35,277 nucleotides of DNA from Silene noctiflora (Eukaryota > Streptophyta > Magnoliopsida > Caryophyllales > Caryophyllaceae), in assembly GCA_009801015.1 (NCBI GenBank), contig VHZZ01000983.1, forward strand, positions 43,932 through 79,208, in the 5' to 3' direction. Below the pieces are notes generated by a model. The model was not told the DNA's origin, made no database searches, and saw only the letters and a list, made by a program, of their open reading frames with translations. Below, one piece after another: positions 1 to 10,674 of this stretch (position 1 is the stretch's first letter; each line of letters opens with the position of its first letter). Both the position numbers and the translations under genes were made by a program.

Positions 1-782
1 TGACAATAAAATATTACTTTCCCTTATGTATTCTTATTATGAGATTTAAACATGTGATCGCATTATTGTCGAGGACACATACTCCAACAATTTCTCAAAC
101 CTCTGCACGACCCGGTATAGATCGTTGGTCTGCTTTTCAGGATTCCTGTTGCTGGCGAACTGCTGGTTGAAAGCGTTGACTAGATCTGCAAAAGAGGTTG
201 AGTTAAGAAATTCTCATATGTATGTTTTGGAGAATTATCTTGTGCTTTGTAATGTAAGAAGTCATATGTCATTGTTTTGACTTCTTATTGGGTTATTTGG
301 GATTGGAAATGAGCTTTCTTTAATACGGTTTGCTAGCTTAACCTTAGCTCCACAAAATCATAATATATTTGTTCCCCCTTATGTCCCATATCACAATAAA
401 GCCTTCTTCTAACCCTTTTGGCTTCATTTTGCTTGCATTTGATTGTTTTGGCTTGAGTTTTGAATTATTTACCATATTAGATTGTAGGCACTCTCATGAG
501 TCGAGGATAGTTGAGTGATTATTCACAAAAATGTCCTTATACACAAATTGAGATACGAGTGGATCGTGAGAGTCCGAAAGTCAAAAGATCATGCAAGAGC
601 CGAAANGTNTATTTGAAGTCAACCATGCTACGTNGTCGTGTAAATCTCAACCATGCTTTTGNTTATCCTTATGCCCATGTTGTTTCGGGATTTGAATCAC
701 TAGTTTGCTAGCTTATTTGGGATTTGCAATTGATGGATGATTTCTTGCTTGAGGACAAGCAAGGACTTAGCTTGGGGGAGTT
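1..782 (+). mobile_element. 3' internal tail of an Athila/Tat-type Ty3 retroelement (non-coding part and polypurine tract)
   Basis: No convincing protein is encoded here; the open stretch at 511-711 contains four N bases and matches nothing I recognise. The right end carries the motif CTTGAGGACAAG (748-759) and then a purine-rich run (TTGGGGGAG, ending at 780) directly before the LTR-like sequence. In plant Ty3 elements a polypurine tract next to the 3' LTR primes plus-strand DNA synthesis. That placement is what identifies this segment as the downstream end of an element whose body lies left of the window. The exact lineage is inferred. Confidence 0.5.
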
Positions 783-1246
783 TGATAAGTGTTTTATTTA
801 TACATTTTAACCCCCTAGATTAGCTCAATTTTACATGTCATTTAGCACTTATCTTAGTGATTTTGAGTTAATATTGTATTTCTAGTTGCATGTGCTTGTC
901 TTAACATGTTTTGTAGGTAATTAAGCTTTAAGAAGCTAAATTCTACTAAGTATGCAAGCTAGAGTATAAGGGCTAAGTTAAGAGCAAGAATTGGATCAAG
1001 TATGGAATTGTGCATGGGTTTTTGCATGAAGAATTAATAGATTAATAAGGAAATGCAAAGTGAAGTCAATGTAAACTCCAGCCCAAGAATCAAAGTCCAA
1101 AAATGAATGAAGAGGCATAGGATTCCAAGATCACAAAAGTTAGGGTAGAAGGTCATTAACCGGGTGATTAATCATGCATTAATCCACAACATTGGATACC
1201 ATTAGCATTAATGCAAAGAATTAAGGATTTCGGGCTAGAACACCAC

Positions 1247-1282
1247 GTCCCCGATCGGGGTTGGGTGTCCCCGATCGGGGAC
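1247..1282. repeat. Two direct copies of a perfect palindrome upstream of the LTR TATA box
   Basis: The 12-base palindrome CCCCGATCGGGG occurs at 1249-1260 and again at 1269-1280, exactly 20 bases apart. The second copy extends to a 16-base perfect palindrome (1267-1282). It is a GC-rich island in AT-rich surroundings and lies 40-70 bases before the TATA box at 1321. A regulatory role, such as binding of a dimeric factor or formation of a structure in RNA, is inference. Confidence 0.7.
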
Positions 1283-1320
1283 GCAGGATCCTTAATGCAT
1301 CCGTTTTAGCCCTCTCCTCC

Positions 1321-1328
1321 TATAAATA
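1321..1328 (+). promoter_or_regulatory. TATA box of the 783-2236 LTR
   Basis: TATAAATA follows a CT-rich run (ccctctcctcc). It lies in the middle of the LTR, where the U3/R border is expected. Transcription would start about 30 bases downstream, near 1350. Confidence 0.55.
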
Positions 1329-2236
1329 CTAGGCCTCGTCCGAGCATTTTACACATCTCTTTTACACCTTCTACACATATTTCTCATGTAATTCTCTCTA
1401 AATAATAGTAGTTAGTTTAGTTTAGATTAGTATTTCATTATTACATTTTAATCATTCCTTTATCATTTTCCATTTACAATTCCAAATCAAGTTTATTTAT
1501 CTTTTTGTTCTTCAAGTTCCAAGTTGTTCATTTCCTTTACGTTCTTCATTTTCATACGGTAATTCTTTTTAGCTTCCATTTTATTTACGTTATTTACATT
1601 ATAGTTTTACATTATGTTTGCATTTTCATTTAGCATTTTCATTTGTTATTATTTTCATATGAGTAGCTAGATTTCCTAAGTCTAGGGGATAGAGGAGTCA
1701 TGCATAATTGATAAATAAAACAAGTTGTTATATTGGTTGTTCACTTATCATTTCTACACATGCTTGCTTTGTAATGATAATCTTAGTTTATTGATTACAT
1801 TCTAGGATTAAAATTGTTATACAATCTATAAGTCGAAAGGCACAGCTTCGTATTAGAACTAGCATGTTGTAGTAGATCGACTTAACTCATAGTGAAAGCT
1901 TGTTAGGGCCCGATTTAAGGCAGATGCTAATAGTGAAAGTTGGGTGTCTTTAGGCCTAGATGGTTATTTGTGACTACTAATTTAACATCTCTTTAAATAT
2001 CGATTTGCATGTATGAACCGACCCCCTAGACGTCTTTTACTTTATTGTTTGTTTTTATATTTTCACTTTGCATAAAACAACCAATCTACATATTTCGTGA
2101 CCGACTAAGGTAAAATTCAATCCATCGCAACTAATTAACAACCACCGTACTCTCTGTGGATTCGACCCCTACATACAACATTAATTTGTTGTACCGCTAG
2201 GGAATTTATTTTTGATAGGTTGGCGACGACCTCATC

Positions 2237-2816
2237 ACTCGATGACTCCACATGGCGTTACTTCTTCCAAATCCAGCCTGGTGACCAACTCAGACGGGAT
2301 TGGCCGGAACTGCCCTGCGCTGGCGGCTGGCTCCACTGACCTTGGGAGCTGCAAGTCAGATTCTGGTCTAGACTGGGCCACTACTGCAATTTGGGTCCTG
2401 AGATCCTGGTTGTCCTTCTTCAAGCTTTCTATGGCCTGGTGCAGAGCGTCCATTCCTCGAATCACCTCCTGCATTGGGTCTGGTGCTGGAGGTCCTGCAG
2501 TCCTGAATGCTGCTCCTGACGCTGGCTCCTGGACCTGGACTGGGGTTTGGACTTCACTCCTGCTGGGGTTGCTCTCCCTACTCTGCTTCTGCAAGCCAGA
2601 TGCAGTAGCTGCCTTGGACGTTTACTGTGGCTTGAAAGGTAGCGGTATGGTCCTGGGAGAAATGCTGGAAGCAGCCATCTGGCTTGATGCTGGAGGTGCA
2701 GTGACGGGACCTGCAGACGCCGGTGGTCTGGTTCCAGAAGTCTGGGCCGGCATACTCTCGGCGCTGGACGGACTCGGGCTGGTTCCAGACATGGTGATGA
2801 GCAAACTTTACGAAGT
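2237..2816 (-). pseudogene. Truncated gag-like N-terminal region of a Ty3-type element
   Basis: On the minus strand a reading frame begins soon after a primer-binding site, as gag does. It has a Ser/Pro/Ala-rich start (MSGTSPSPSSAE...), an in-frame stop near 2625, and then a stretch rich in Gln, Pro and Glu with a short coiled-coil-like segment (ALHQAIESLKKDNQDLRTQI). It stops at the edge of the LTR at 2236, so the rest of gag and all of pol are missing. No zinc knuckle is present in the surviving part. Position after the primer-binding site and composition support gag; sequence identity to a named family could not be tested. The long plus-strand frame across the same bases is its antisense shadow. 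Confidence 0.45.
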
Positions 2817-2839
2817 ATTGGCGCTAAAACAATCACTTT

Positions 2840-2857
2840 GCCCCACGGTGGGTGCCA
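2840..2857 (-). promoter_or_regulatory. Primer-binding site of the minus-strand Ty3 element
   Basis: Read on the minus strand this is TGGCACCCACCGTGGGGC, close to the TGGCGCCCACCGTGGGG-type primer-binding site seen in Tat-lineage plant Ty3 elements. It lies three bases from the CA end of an LTR (2861-2862 read in reverse) and upstream of the gag-like frame, which is the expected order. The tRNA it pairs with was not determined. Confidence 0.6.
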
Positions 2858-3190
2858 AATTGTTTTGGTAAAAATTTACCGAGTTCTTGATTTAATTGCG
2901 GGTTAAAGTGATCGACTGTTAGCCAACGAGTCAATTAATGCGACGATGCGTATGAACGTAAGAAACAACGAAAATAAAGATTGACACGAGATATTTTGGT
3001 GACGCGGAAAACCCGATGTGGGAAAAACCGCGGGGAGAGTCGAAATCCCACCAACTTTTACACTATAATCGAGACGGAATCGTAAGTATGGAAGTACAAG
3101 GGAGGATTATCGTGTATTATAGCTAAATTGCTAAGTAATGTGGAAATGCTGACGGAAATGCAATGCCCCTTTTCTAGATGCTAGAGCACA

Positions 3191-3200
3191 CCTTTTATAG
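3191..3200 (-). promoter_or_regulatory. TATA box of the minus-strand LTR
   Basis: CTATAAAAGG on the minus strand, about 330 bases before the inner LTR edge, with a GC-rich flank before it. It is the best TATA match in this LTR. Confidence 0.55.
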
Positions 3201-3354
3201 GCCTGGCTTGTTAGGGTTTCCAGTCCATAACAGCTCCCTGCTTCTGCTCTTGGAATCTTGTGGCAGTTGCACTAAAGTAGGCGTAGGAGTTTGTTGTTGA
3301 CGGCCCCACCTCATGCGTGAGATAATATGTGTATTTGTTTGTTCACGGATTCTC

Positions 3355-3530
3355 ATTGAAGACGGGCACTATCCGTCACAAGGTTAAGACGGATAGTGCT
3401 CCTCTCACAATATGCAAGTGACACCAAACATGGATGCTCCATTTCCCACCCACTTGTCCTCCCACTTGTTTTATTGTGAGAGGGACACTATCCGTCTTCA
3501 GCTTGTGACGGCCAGTGTCCGTCACAAGAA
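3355..3530. mobile_element. MITE, copy A of a family with long nested inverted repeats
   Basis: The left arm (about 3355-3420) and right arm (about 3465-3530) are inverted repeats of roughly 60 bases sharing AAGACGGATAGTG and CTCTCACAATA. The two outer ends differ: the left begins CTCATTGAAGACGG and the right ends CGTCACAAGAAAGA. A second copy lies at 27021-27200 in the opposite orientation with the same pair of unlike ends, which confirms it as a mobile unit. No protein is encoded. The superfamily is not assigned. Confidence 0.7.
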
Positions 3531-3639
3531 AGACGCTTTGTTGTTTGTTTCCATCTAATGGTTCTTATCCCTCCTCTTCCATGCTCGCCAATAATCAGCT
3601 GCCACGTGGCTCTTTGACAATTAGCTAAGGGATCGTCTT

Positions 3640-4886
3640 ACTGCATTGAAATTAGATCATCTTGCTAAAGATGAACACCAACTGTTGGACGAAAATCCTG
3701 CACCAAATTCTTGTTGTAATCTTGTAATAGGAAGGGGAATCAGTCAAGAGTTTGTTCCTGTTGGTGATTTATGTAAAACCCAAGTGCACAAGTCTTCCAC
3801 TGAGAGCATTTTCAATTCCAAAACTCCTGTAATTCAAGCACACAAGGTGTTTGATGGTACTCCTACCCCAACTCCCTGCATCTTTCAAATGGTGGAACCA
3901 ATTGCCAACCAAGTTGCCATAGTCGATGTCGAGGATTCTAAAATGAACAAAAATGGGGAAATTTCAGTTTGTGCAGATGTTCCCAACCCATTATAACGAT
4001 TCAGTAGATGGACTAGTATCAGACAGTACAGACACTCACAATGTCATGGAGTTATTGACATTGACACTTATTCATTCCCCAACTGTGGTTATACTGATGA
4101 TTTCAATGCAGTATTGGAGTATCAAACTGGCTATATCTATTTAGATAGTGCTTCTTTTTCGATTGTAATCGAGATGAATGGCAAATTGTCTCCGATAACT
4201 ACAACTAATGATGATGACCCCAAAATTTTCGGGGTGCCCAGGAAGAGCTCAACAAGTTACCTAAGCCTATTTCTTGCTTGCAACAAGTTCAATTGTAAGC
4301 CATTCTTCAAGGGGATATCCAAACTCCTTTTGCTGAAAATTCACTCTTATCCTGCAATGACTAAGTTGAGCCTAAATTTGTAAAATCTACCGTCACCCGA
4401 AGTGAAGTTGAGAATGCATTCAATGGTGAGTTGAAGGTCAGCTTGATTTATTTTGCACCAAATATTAACAAGGTACCTGACATTTTAGGGTGTAAATTTG
4501 GAAGCAATTTGATTAATGCGGCTTTACTGTTGAAAGCCTATTCGTTCAACAAAATGACTGAACCTGAAAATGAATCAATATCAGTGCGAGACCGTCTGAT
4601 GTGGATAGTGCTAATAAGGGTCACATTTTATCTCGTAACATGCATCCCCAAACTTACTTTGGGTAGTCTTTGACCCTGGCGGATGTTTCCCTGCATTTTT
4701 CCCGCCCTAGTGGGCTGGTGTCGATAGGTTGATAGTAGTGTTCAGTTTCATATTTGATCCTCTAGTCTCGCCATATGCATTTGGAGAGCTTGCTTTAGCC
4801 CACCATACTGGTGTGAGTAGAGTTCAGGGTTTGTATTTCCCTTGTACCCTTGAGGACAAGGGTGATATTGAGGGGGCGGAGGATAA
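3640..4886 (+). other. Degenerate coding-like tract of unknown origin, ending in a possible polypurine tract
   Basis: Three modest plus-strand open stretches (3646-3996, about 4030-4383, 4431-4673) in different frames have normal amino-acid composition, but I recognise none of them. The tract ends with CTTGAGGACAAG (4849-4860) and a purine run (AGGGGGCGGAGG, about 4871-4882), the same arrangement seen before the LTR at 783. It may therefore be the decayed 3' part of a Ty3 element. An old host pseudogene is the alternative. Confidence 0.25.
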
Positions 4887-6435
4887 TGATTACAACTAAG
4901 CATGATTGGGCAATAATATCAAATCTGATACTAATGGTCATACTGATATGGCTTGCATAGCCGTTACACTTGTGCATATGTTTTATGTTATAACAATCTA
5001 CATCTTAATCATTAGTTTGTACAGTCTGACTCGAAGATCCATTTCCTCTCTATTATTGGTATCTTTCTGACAACTGTCTTAACTTTAAAATTAGTTAGAA
5101 TGTCTTAACTCATGGGCCAGTCAAGTTACACTTGCTACTGTTTTGGTAAATCCAAATCCGCCTCCATCTGCTAAGAAGTTTCTTTGTTTGAATTGCGGTA
5201 TGATTGTGATTGCAGTAACTGTTGTGAATCATGGTTGCGTATATGACATGGCAGCTTCTCCAGTATTGCAATATATATAGCTGTTTGGTTCATTCTATAT
5301 CATATAAGCCCTATCGGTCTAGTATCGGTTTTATTGGCCTTGTATCAATCGTCTGTGTCATATATGGCTGTCCCCTGAATATTGACTAATTTTTCGGCAG
5401 CCTTTTGTATATTGGAAAATAATGGTGCAGAAAGCTAAAATTTCTTGGTTTAACAATGTTTAATAACTCGCCTAAGAAAGAGTATTTAAAACCATGCCTA
5501 GTAGAGTAGAGAAGTTGCGTCTGTTAATCATCTTGAATGTTTCCTGACAAGAAATTTACGTTTTGGTTGATGCATTCTGAAATGAAGTTTATTTATTTTC
5601 CAATCTATGTATTCCCAACTTTAGGTTGATGACATTCTATTTCACTAGTCTCTCTTTGTGCAGGTTGTATTTTGCTACTGGATTACAACTCGGCTCCAAG
5701 CTTGAACATGGGTGCGCATCTGACAGGGCATTCCTGTGAAAATGAAGTGTTAATCTATTATTGCGGAAAGAGTGATGCTTCGACACTCAACGGGAAAGCA
5801 CATAGCAGTTTTGAAGTAGCGTAGATCAAGTCATATTGACATTAATGTATGGTCTTATTACTGATTATCATTTAACATTTTGCAGTGTTTAAAACTCTCG
5901 TTGTACAAGAGGCCTTTGGAGTTCCCAAAAACAGTGGCTTTCCTCAGTCAGCGACTCAGAGTTGAGAGACAAGTGAAGTGCTCTGAGTGATTTCTTTCTT
6001 CTGTAAGTTCGGTAAATCTTACTTCAAATCGTTATTGAAAGCTTCATAGCATTTATCATATAAAAATAAGGTTGCTATAAATTTTATCGCGAATTTTGTC
6101 AAGAATTAGAATATAGCTAGCTGATTCATATTGACTTTTTTCTTTTATCATATTGCTAGTTTAATCTGCAAGTACATCAACTTTAGATGCGTTCAATACT
6201 TTAGTCAGTTTAGTTCTACTCTGCTCACACTGTTACTGTTCGAACAAACCTTGATGTATTCATTCATTACTTCAGTATCTTTTTTACGAGACAGTTTCAG
6301 GGTAGGAGACAGTTTCAGGGTACAAGAGATGGAAGTATACAGCAAAATTATGGCAAAAAATGTATACAAATATGACAATTTCAATAGTACACCCAATGCT
6401 TTACAAGATTTGAACTTCTGAAGACATGAGAATTT
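4887..6435. other. Non-coding stretch, possibly LTR-derived at its left end
   Basis: The sequence after the purine run starts TGATTACAACTAAG and has a TATA-like string near 5268-5279 (aatatatatag), which would fit a decayed LTR. No right edge or duplication was found. Short ORFs here look random. The part nearest 6435 is the 3' flank of the glutaredoxin-like gene on the minus strand. Confidence 0.2.
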
Positions 6436-7599
6436 CTAGTGACAAAGAGGGCAATGGACTAGCCCATTTTCATTGCAGTTGGGACACCTTTCCTTGTCAT
6501 TGCCAACAGTCACCTTACAACTTCCTCCACATTCCATACATGGCACAAACCTAGCCCCTCCACACCCTTCACAGCCTACCCACCCTACTCCCCTCTCGAC
6601 TCCGGCTCCACTCAGTATCCTCCCTAGTCGACCTGTCTCGTTCAACTCAATCACCTCATCAGCCCCTCCCAAGTACCTCCCTTTAATAAACAACCTTGGC
6701 ACCGGCACTGCCACCTCTTCTCCCACCACACTCCTCAACTCCGCCAAGAACTCCCCATGTAAAGACACATCTCGCTCGTCAAACACAATTCGATGGTTTT
6801 CGAGAATCGCCCTAACCCTATTACAGTTTTCAAAAGTCCTGCGTACCCCTCCCAAAGATGTTGTGTAGAGCACAACTGAATTAGCCCCACCCGGAGGGCA
6901 TTTTTCGGGAAAGTCGCTTAGTGGGTCGCGCTTACTCTTCATTATCCTATCAAATGCTGCCTCCTTTCCTTCCTTTTCTCTTTCCATCCTGTCCCTCTGT
7001 ATAAACGGGTTCGCTATCAGTGACCTGCCACCTTGACTCGGATTCGACTCATCCCGAGTCGTAAAATCTGTCTTCTTTAAAGGAGTTAGGTGTTTCTTGG
7101 CGGCCATATTATTTGGTCCGTCGGAGTCAATATCTTGACTCATCGCGGACATATTCTGAGTAGACCCAGCCCTTTTCAACCGAGTTAGCTGATTATTACC
7201 CATCTCATTTTTCGGTGCCTCCAGTTCAGCTAACGTATGGAAGGAGAAGCTCTTCCTTGGCTTCCGCCGGGCTTGAGTCAAGTCTTGGTCTGATTTTGGG
7301 TTTGCCTCAGGCTTCTCAACTGAAGCTGCGGGCTTCTTAAATTCGACCAAGGCTTTGCTAACTTCCTCCCACGTGCGAGGCTGGTCAGATTCCTCATTCT
7401 CCAGAGTATTAAGCTTCTCAAGCAAAGGAGGAGGCACGTGCGACGGGTTTTGCTGGTTCTCCAAGTGTGGGACGTTGTCAAGCTTAAGCCATGGCTCCTC
7501 TATGGTGTTGATGTCGAAAACAGCAAAGCTTGAAGGCGGGGGACGGTAAAGATCATACGGCGTCGTAGCATCAACTTGCTTAGAAGTGGCACACCCCAT
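6436..7599 (-). CDS. Glutaredoxin-like protein with C-terminal CxxC cluster (At5g39865/At3g28850 type)
   Basis: An intact single-exon gene of 387 residues. The N-terminus MGCATSKQ fits N-myristoylation on Gly2 with a neighbouring Cys3 that could be palmitoylated, so the protein is probably membrane-attached. Residues about 10-240 are a low-complexity, probably disordered linker. Residues about 241-330 form a thioredoxin-fold glutaredoxin domain (start SVVLYTTSLGG, VPVPRLFIKG near the cis-proline site, YLGGADEV in the glutathione-binding region). The usual CPYC/CC active site is replaced by SLGG, as in this plant subgroup, so classical thiol-disulphide exchange is unlikely. Residues 343-386 hold four CxxC pairs (343/346, 354/357, 372/375, 383/386), resembling a DnaJ-type zinc-binding region. 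The family assignment is firm; the biochemical role is not established by the sequence. Confidence 0.93.
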   Translation of the reverse strand: MGCATSKQVDATTPYDLYRPPPSSFAVFDINTIEEPWLKLDNVPHLENQQNPSHVPPPLLEKLNTLENEESDQPRTWEEVSKALVEFKKPAASVEKPEANPKSDQDLTQARRKPRKSFSFHTLAELEAPKNEMGNNQLTRLKRAGSTQNMSAMSQDIDSDGPNNMAAKKHLTPLKKTDFTTRDESNPSQGGRSLIANPFIQRDRMEREKEGKEAAFDRIMKSKRDPLSDFPEKCPPGGANSVVLYTTSLGGVRRTFENCNRVRAILENHRIVFDERDVSLHGEFLAELRSVVGEEVAVPVPRLFIKGRYLGGADEVIELNETGRLGRILSGAGVERGVGWVGCEGCGGARFVPCMECGGSCKVTVGNDKERCPNCNENGLVHCPLCH

Positions 7600-8641
7600 T
7601 GTGTTGATGGCTTCTTTTCTTCTTTGTTGTTGGTTTATTGTTTATGGTAGGGATTAAGCATGAGAGGTCGTCCTTGGCTTATCTTTTAGGTGATAAGAGG
7701 CCTTGTATTTTGTATGTAGGGGCTGTGAAGGGGACGTGCATGAGATGGTGTGACTGTTGGATGTATGGTTCTGTAATAGCCAAGTATTTTAGTTTCTGTT
7801 TACATACATGTATTATTGCACACGGATATAGTTTCATGTTAATCTCAATTCATGCATGAATGTATTATTGCATGAGAGGTAGGGGCCTTTTCAGCGGGTT
7901 TATCGGGTTCAATTGAACCCAATTGAAATATAAATGTACAATCTATGCCAAGGATGTGACAGCAGAAACAAATTTGTGCAGGGGTAAATAGCCTCTTCGT
8001 ACTCGTCATTTATTTACTTTGATTTGGTACAAAAACTAATAAAAGAGGAGGGTATTAATTACTAGATAACAAGTGGATCAAAAATATTATGGAAGATCAA
8101 ATTGTCCATCAAATGCATTTCTAAAATCGAAAGATAAACAATTAACTGAAACACTCAAAATAAAATAGATAAATAAATAACCAAAATGGAGAGAGTATTA
8201 AGTAGTTTTTCTCATGTTCGTGGCTTGGATTCCAACTGTATGCAGTTTTCCATATTCCCTTTTTTTAAGGTTTTTTTTATAGGGTAAACATTTATTATTC
8301 AATATCGCAACACTATACAAAGTATTAGACTATACAAAGTATTAGATTGACCAATCATTATACACACATGACAAATAGTGACTATATCAGAAGTACTATA
8401 CATTAAAGCAACATCCACTAACCGTCAGAATATACACAATATCTGACGTGTCAGGCTGACATTAATTAGCCGTATAAATACAGTATTATTTAAAGAAAAA
8501 ATACAGTACAAATACAAATGATTTCAAATACCCTATACCCCACTATCCAGATACCCACTATTTTTACAACTGCTGCTCACCAACAATCCCACGTTTGCCA
8601 AACAACTGCTCTCAAATATGCATATCTCTTTTGACTGATGT
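7600..8641. other. Intergenic region between divergent genes
   Basis: It contains the upstream region of the glutaredoxin-like gene (minus strand) and the upstream region of the RPA1-like gene (plus strand). It is AT-rich with no convincing ORF; the open stretch at 7638-7859 has no recognisable features. A 17-base unit is perfectly duplicated in tandem at 8313-8329 and 8330-8346 (ctatacaaagtattaga). Confidence 0.4.
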
Positions 8642-8650
8642 TATATAAAT
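8642..8650 (+). promoter_or_regulatory. TATA box of the RPA1-like gene
   Basis: TATATAAAT lies 78 bases before the ATG at 8728 and is followed by a CT-rich leader (ctcatctcactatctcaacaa), a common plant core-promoter layout. Confidence 0.5.
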
Positions 8651-9042
8651 ATTCATTGGTTTCTTCCCAAACTTACTTTTTTCTCATCTCACTATCTCAA
8701 CAATTTATAATTTATAAAATCTACAAAATGGCTAAACAAATTACTGCAACAAATATTTCCAAGTTAGCGAAGAATGTTCGTAATGTGGAATTGGGTGTTC
8801 GTGTTTTGTGCTTATAGAAACGAGAGAATCATAGGAACAAGGGTGAGATTTATGGAATTGAAATGATCTTGGTTGATGCAGAAGTAAGTACATCTTTTCT
8901 ATACCAATTTTTTACATTCTACATCATTCTGCCTGTATGATATTGTTGTTTAATACGAAAACTGAAATGCTTAAACCGTGATAAAGATAATTATGCTTGA
9001 TTATTTAACAACATTATTTGCCAAATAATATATACCAACTGT

Positions 9043-9192
9043 ATGATTTGTTAATAATCATAACGATAATGAATCTCCCAAATTTAATGTTGAACGATTT
9101 CTTAATAATCAGAACGATAATGAATCAGCCAGTTGAACGATTTCTTAATAATCATAACGATAATTAATCTGCCACATTTAATGTTGAAAGTT
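9043..9192 (+). repeat. Three-copy tandem repeat in intron 1 of the RPA1-like pseudogene
   Basis: A unit of about 50 bases beginning gatttcttaataatcat and ending in aatgttgaa is present three times. The middle copy lacks about nine bases. It lies inside the intron and has no coding consequence. Confidence 0.65.
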
Positions 9193-10109
9193 ATTTCAAT
9201 ACTTAAAAACTCTGATTATGTAAAAATGCACAAGTGGAACAATTTTAGAGCAACTTTCAGGATGCAATTAGCATTCATCATCAAGTTACACAACTATTAG
9301 AAAGCAAATAATAAAGGCTCTCAACCAATTAAAGGGGAACACTTTTAACATTTGCCTCAACAAATAGTTGAAAATTAGCTATTAATAATTCGTCAATTAT
9401 CGTTGTATATCAGTGGAGAAAACATGTCGTAAAACAATTTGAAAACAAACCATGTAAAGGCTCCTCATCTATTATTAGGGGAACGAGTTACCGATTTTGT
9501 TTTTCAATATGTTCAACACACAATCCCAACAATACCCTCATATCATCATTGGCTATACTTCAATTCTCATTTGACAAATCATTGAATTGATTCTTTCCAA
9601 CCACTTACCATGTAAACAAAAGCATTCCATTCTGAATTGCAAGATCAAAGTCAATTGCGTCTAAATATTAGTCCTGCGAATCAAACATATTAGTAGCAAG
9701 TAGAAAGTATCTAGAACATGTCATTCTATATGTATATTTCTTTTATTTTTTCAATATTGATTTCAGGGTGTCACCATTCATGCAAGTATCAGCAAGTCAT
9801 TGTTGTACAAATTCAAAAGCAAAATCATTGAAGGTCGTACTTATAGGCTCGACAAGTTTACAGTCTCAGATAATGTTGGGTACATGACTGCTACCAAAAA
9901 TCCATTGAGGATTTGGTTTGAGTACTTTACTATTGTCATTGAAACAAATGATACAAATATTCCCAAGTATGGATTTCAATTTTCAAGTTTTGCTGACATT
10001 ATACATGAAAATGTCAAGCTTGACGCCTACCTAGGTAATTATTTCCTTCATTTTGTCAATATATGCATCCATATTATTCTTATTCATGTAACTAATTATT
10101 GTTATAACA

Positions 10110-10674
10110 TGTTAGGAATTGTATCACGAACTGTAAAGACAAAATGAAAAACCGCACCGAATCGCTATGCTTTCCTAATAGAACAATTCGACCCTTACTT
10201 AGTGCCTGGGTTGTATCGAACTTTCTATTGAGATAAGACGGTTGCCCTCTGATTCTGGCAAGGAAACAGAGATATAATTTAAGAAGTATTTTGTGTAGTT
10301 TATCAATTCGATCAGAATGCAGAAGGATTGAAATTTCTCTAACCTTTTCCTTTCTGACCCTCAATCTATATTTATAGAAGAGGAATTGGGAAACAAGGGA
10401 AAAAGGGGGGACGAATTCCTGAAGGGTTGCAACCCTTCAGATTAATTCCGTTGGATTTCGAAATTCTGACGGGAATTAATTAAATCCAAAATTATTCGAG
10501 CGAGACCCCCGCATAGTTATTCGAACGAAAATTATTCTGTAATTCCGTAAATAATTATGCAAGTGTACACTCCGTACTTCCCGAACTAGCATTTTATTAT
10601 TTAGAAATTACCCATTCTTGAACCAATCTTTAATTACGTCAAATGAACCGGTAATTACACTTAAATCACCAACA
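10110..10674 (-). mobile_element. Solo LTR with 5-base target-site duplication
   Basis: The unit is 565 bases long. It starts TGTTAGG and ends CCAACA on the plus strand, which are near-perfect inverted ends, and it is flanked on both sides by TAACA (10105-10109 and 10675-10679). This is the full signature of an LTR insertion. A TATA box (TATAAATATA) reads on the minus strand at about 10366-10377, so the LTR is probably oriented minus. No internal domain is present, so it is a solo LTR left by recombination or a very short element. The size and ends suit Ty1-type LTRs, though the class is inferred. It lies wholly within intron 2 of the RPA1-like pseudogene. Confidence 0.85.

Larger units (their letters stand above)
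783..2236 (+). mobile_element. LTR (3' LTR) of an Athila/Tat-type Ty3 retrotransposon
   Basis: The segment starts TGATAAG next to a polypurine tract and ends CTCATCA, giving imperfect inverted ends typical of LTRs. A TATA box (TATAAATA) is at 1321-1328. The right part has the 'gtggattcgacccct...' and 'tttttgataggtt' sequence style seen in the U5 region of Athila/Tat LTRs. About 40-70 bases before the TATA box are two copies of a GC palindrome. The length, about 1.45 kb, fits this group. Its right edge cuts into a gag-like reading frame on the opposite strand, so it probably inserted into an older element. No target-site duplication can be checked because the other end of the element is outside the window. 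Confidence 0.6.
2861..3619 (-). mobile_element. 5' LTR of the minus-strand Ty3 element
   Basis: The inner edge is clear: CA followed by the primer-binding site (minus strand), at 2861. A strong TATA box (CTATAAAAGG, minus) lies at 3191-3200. The downstream part reads 'cacatcgggttttccgcgtcacc', a style common in plant LTR U5 regions. The outer edge is uncertain; I place it near 3619, where a coding-like stretch begins, but no matching duplication was seen. A MITE is nested inside at about 3355-3530. Confidence 0.5.

Noticed and set aside
2212..2871. 219-residue plus-strand open frame
   Set aside because: It is the antisense of the gag-like minus-strand frame, starts inside an LTR end and shows no domain.
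3601..3612. G-box (CACGTG) as promoter of a gene at 3646
   Set aside because: It lies at the presumed outer part of an LTR and no real gene could be supported downstream.
6473..6868. 131-residue plus-strand open frame
   Set aside because: Antisense shadow of the glutaredoxin-like gene.
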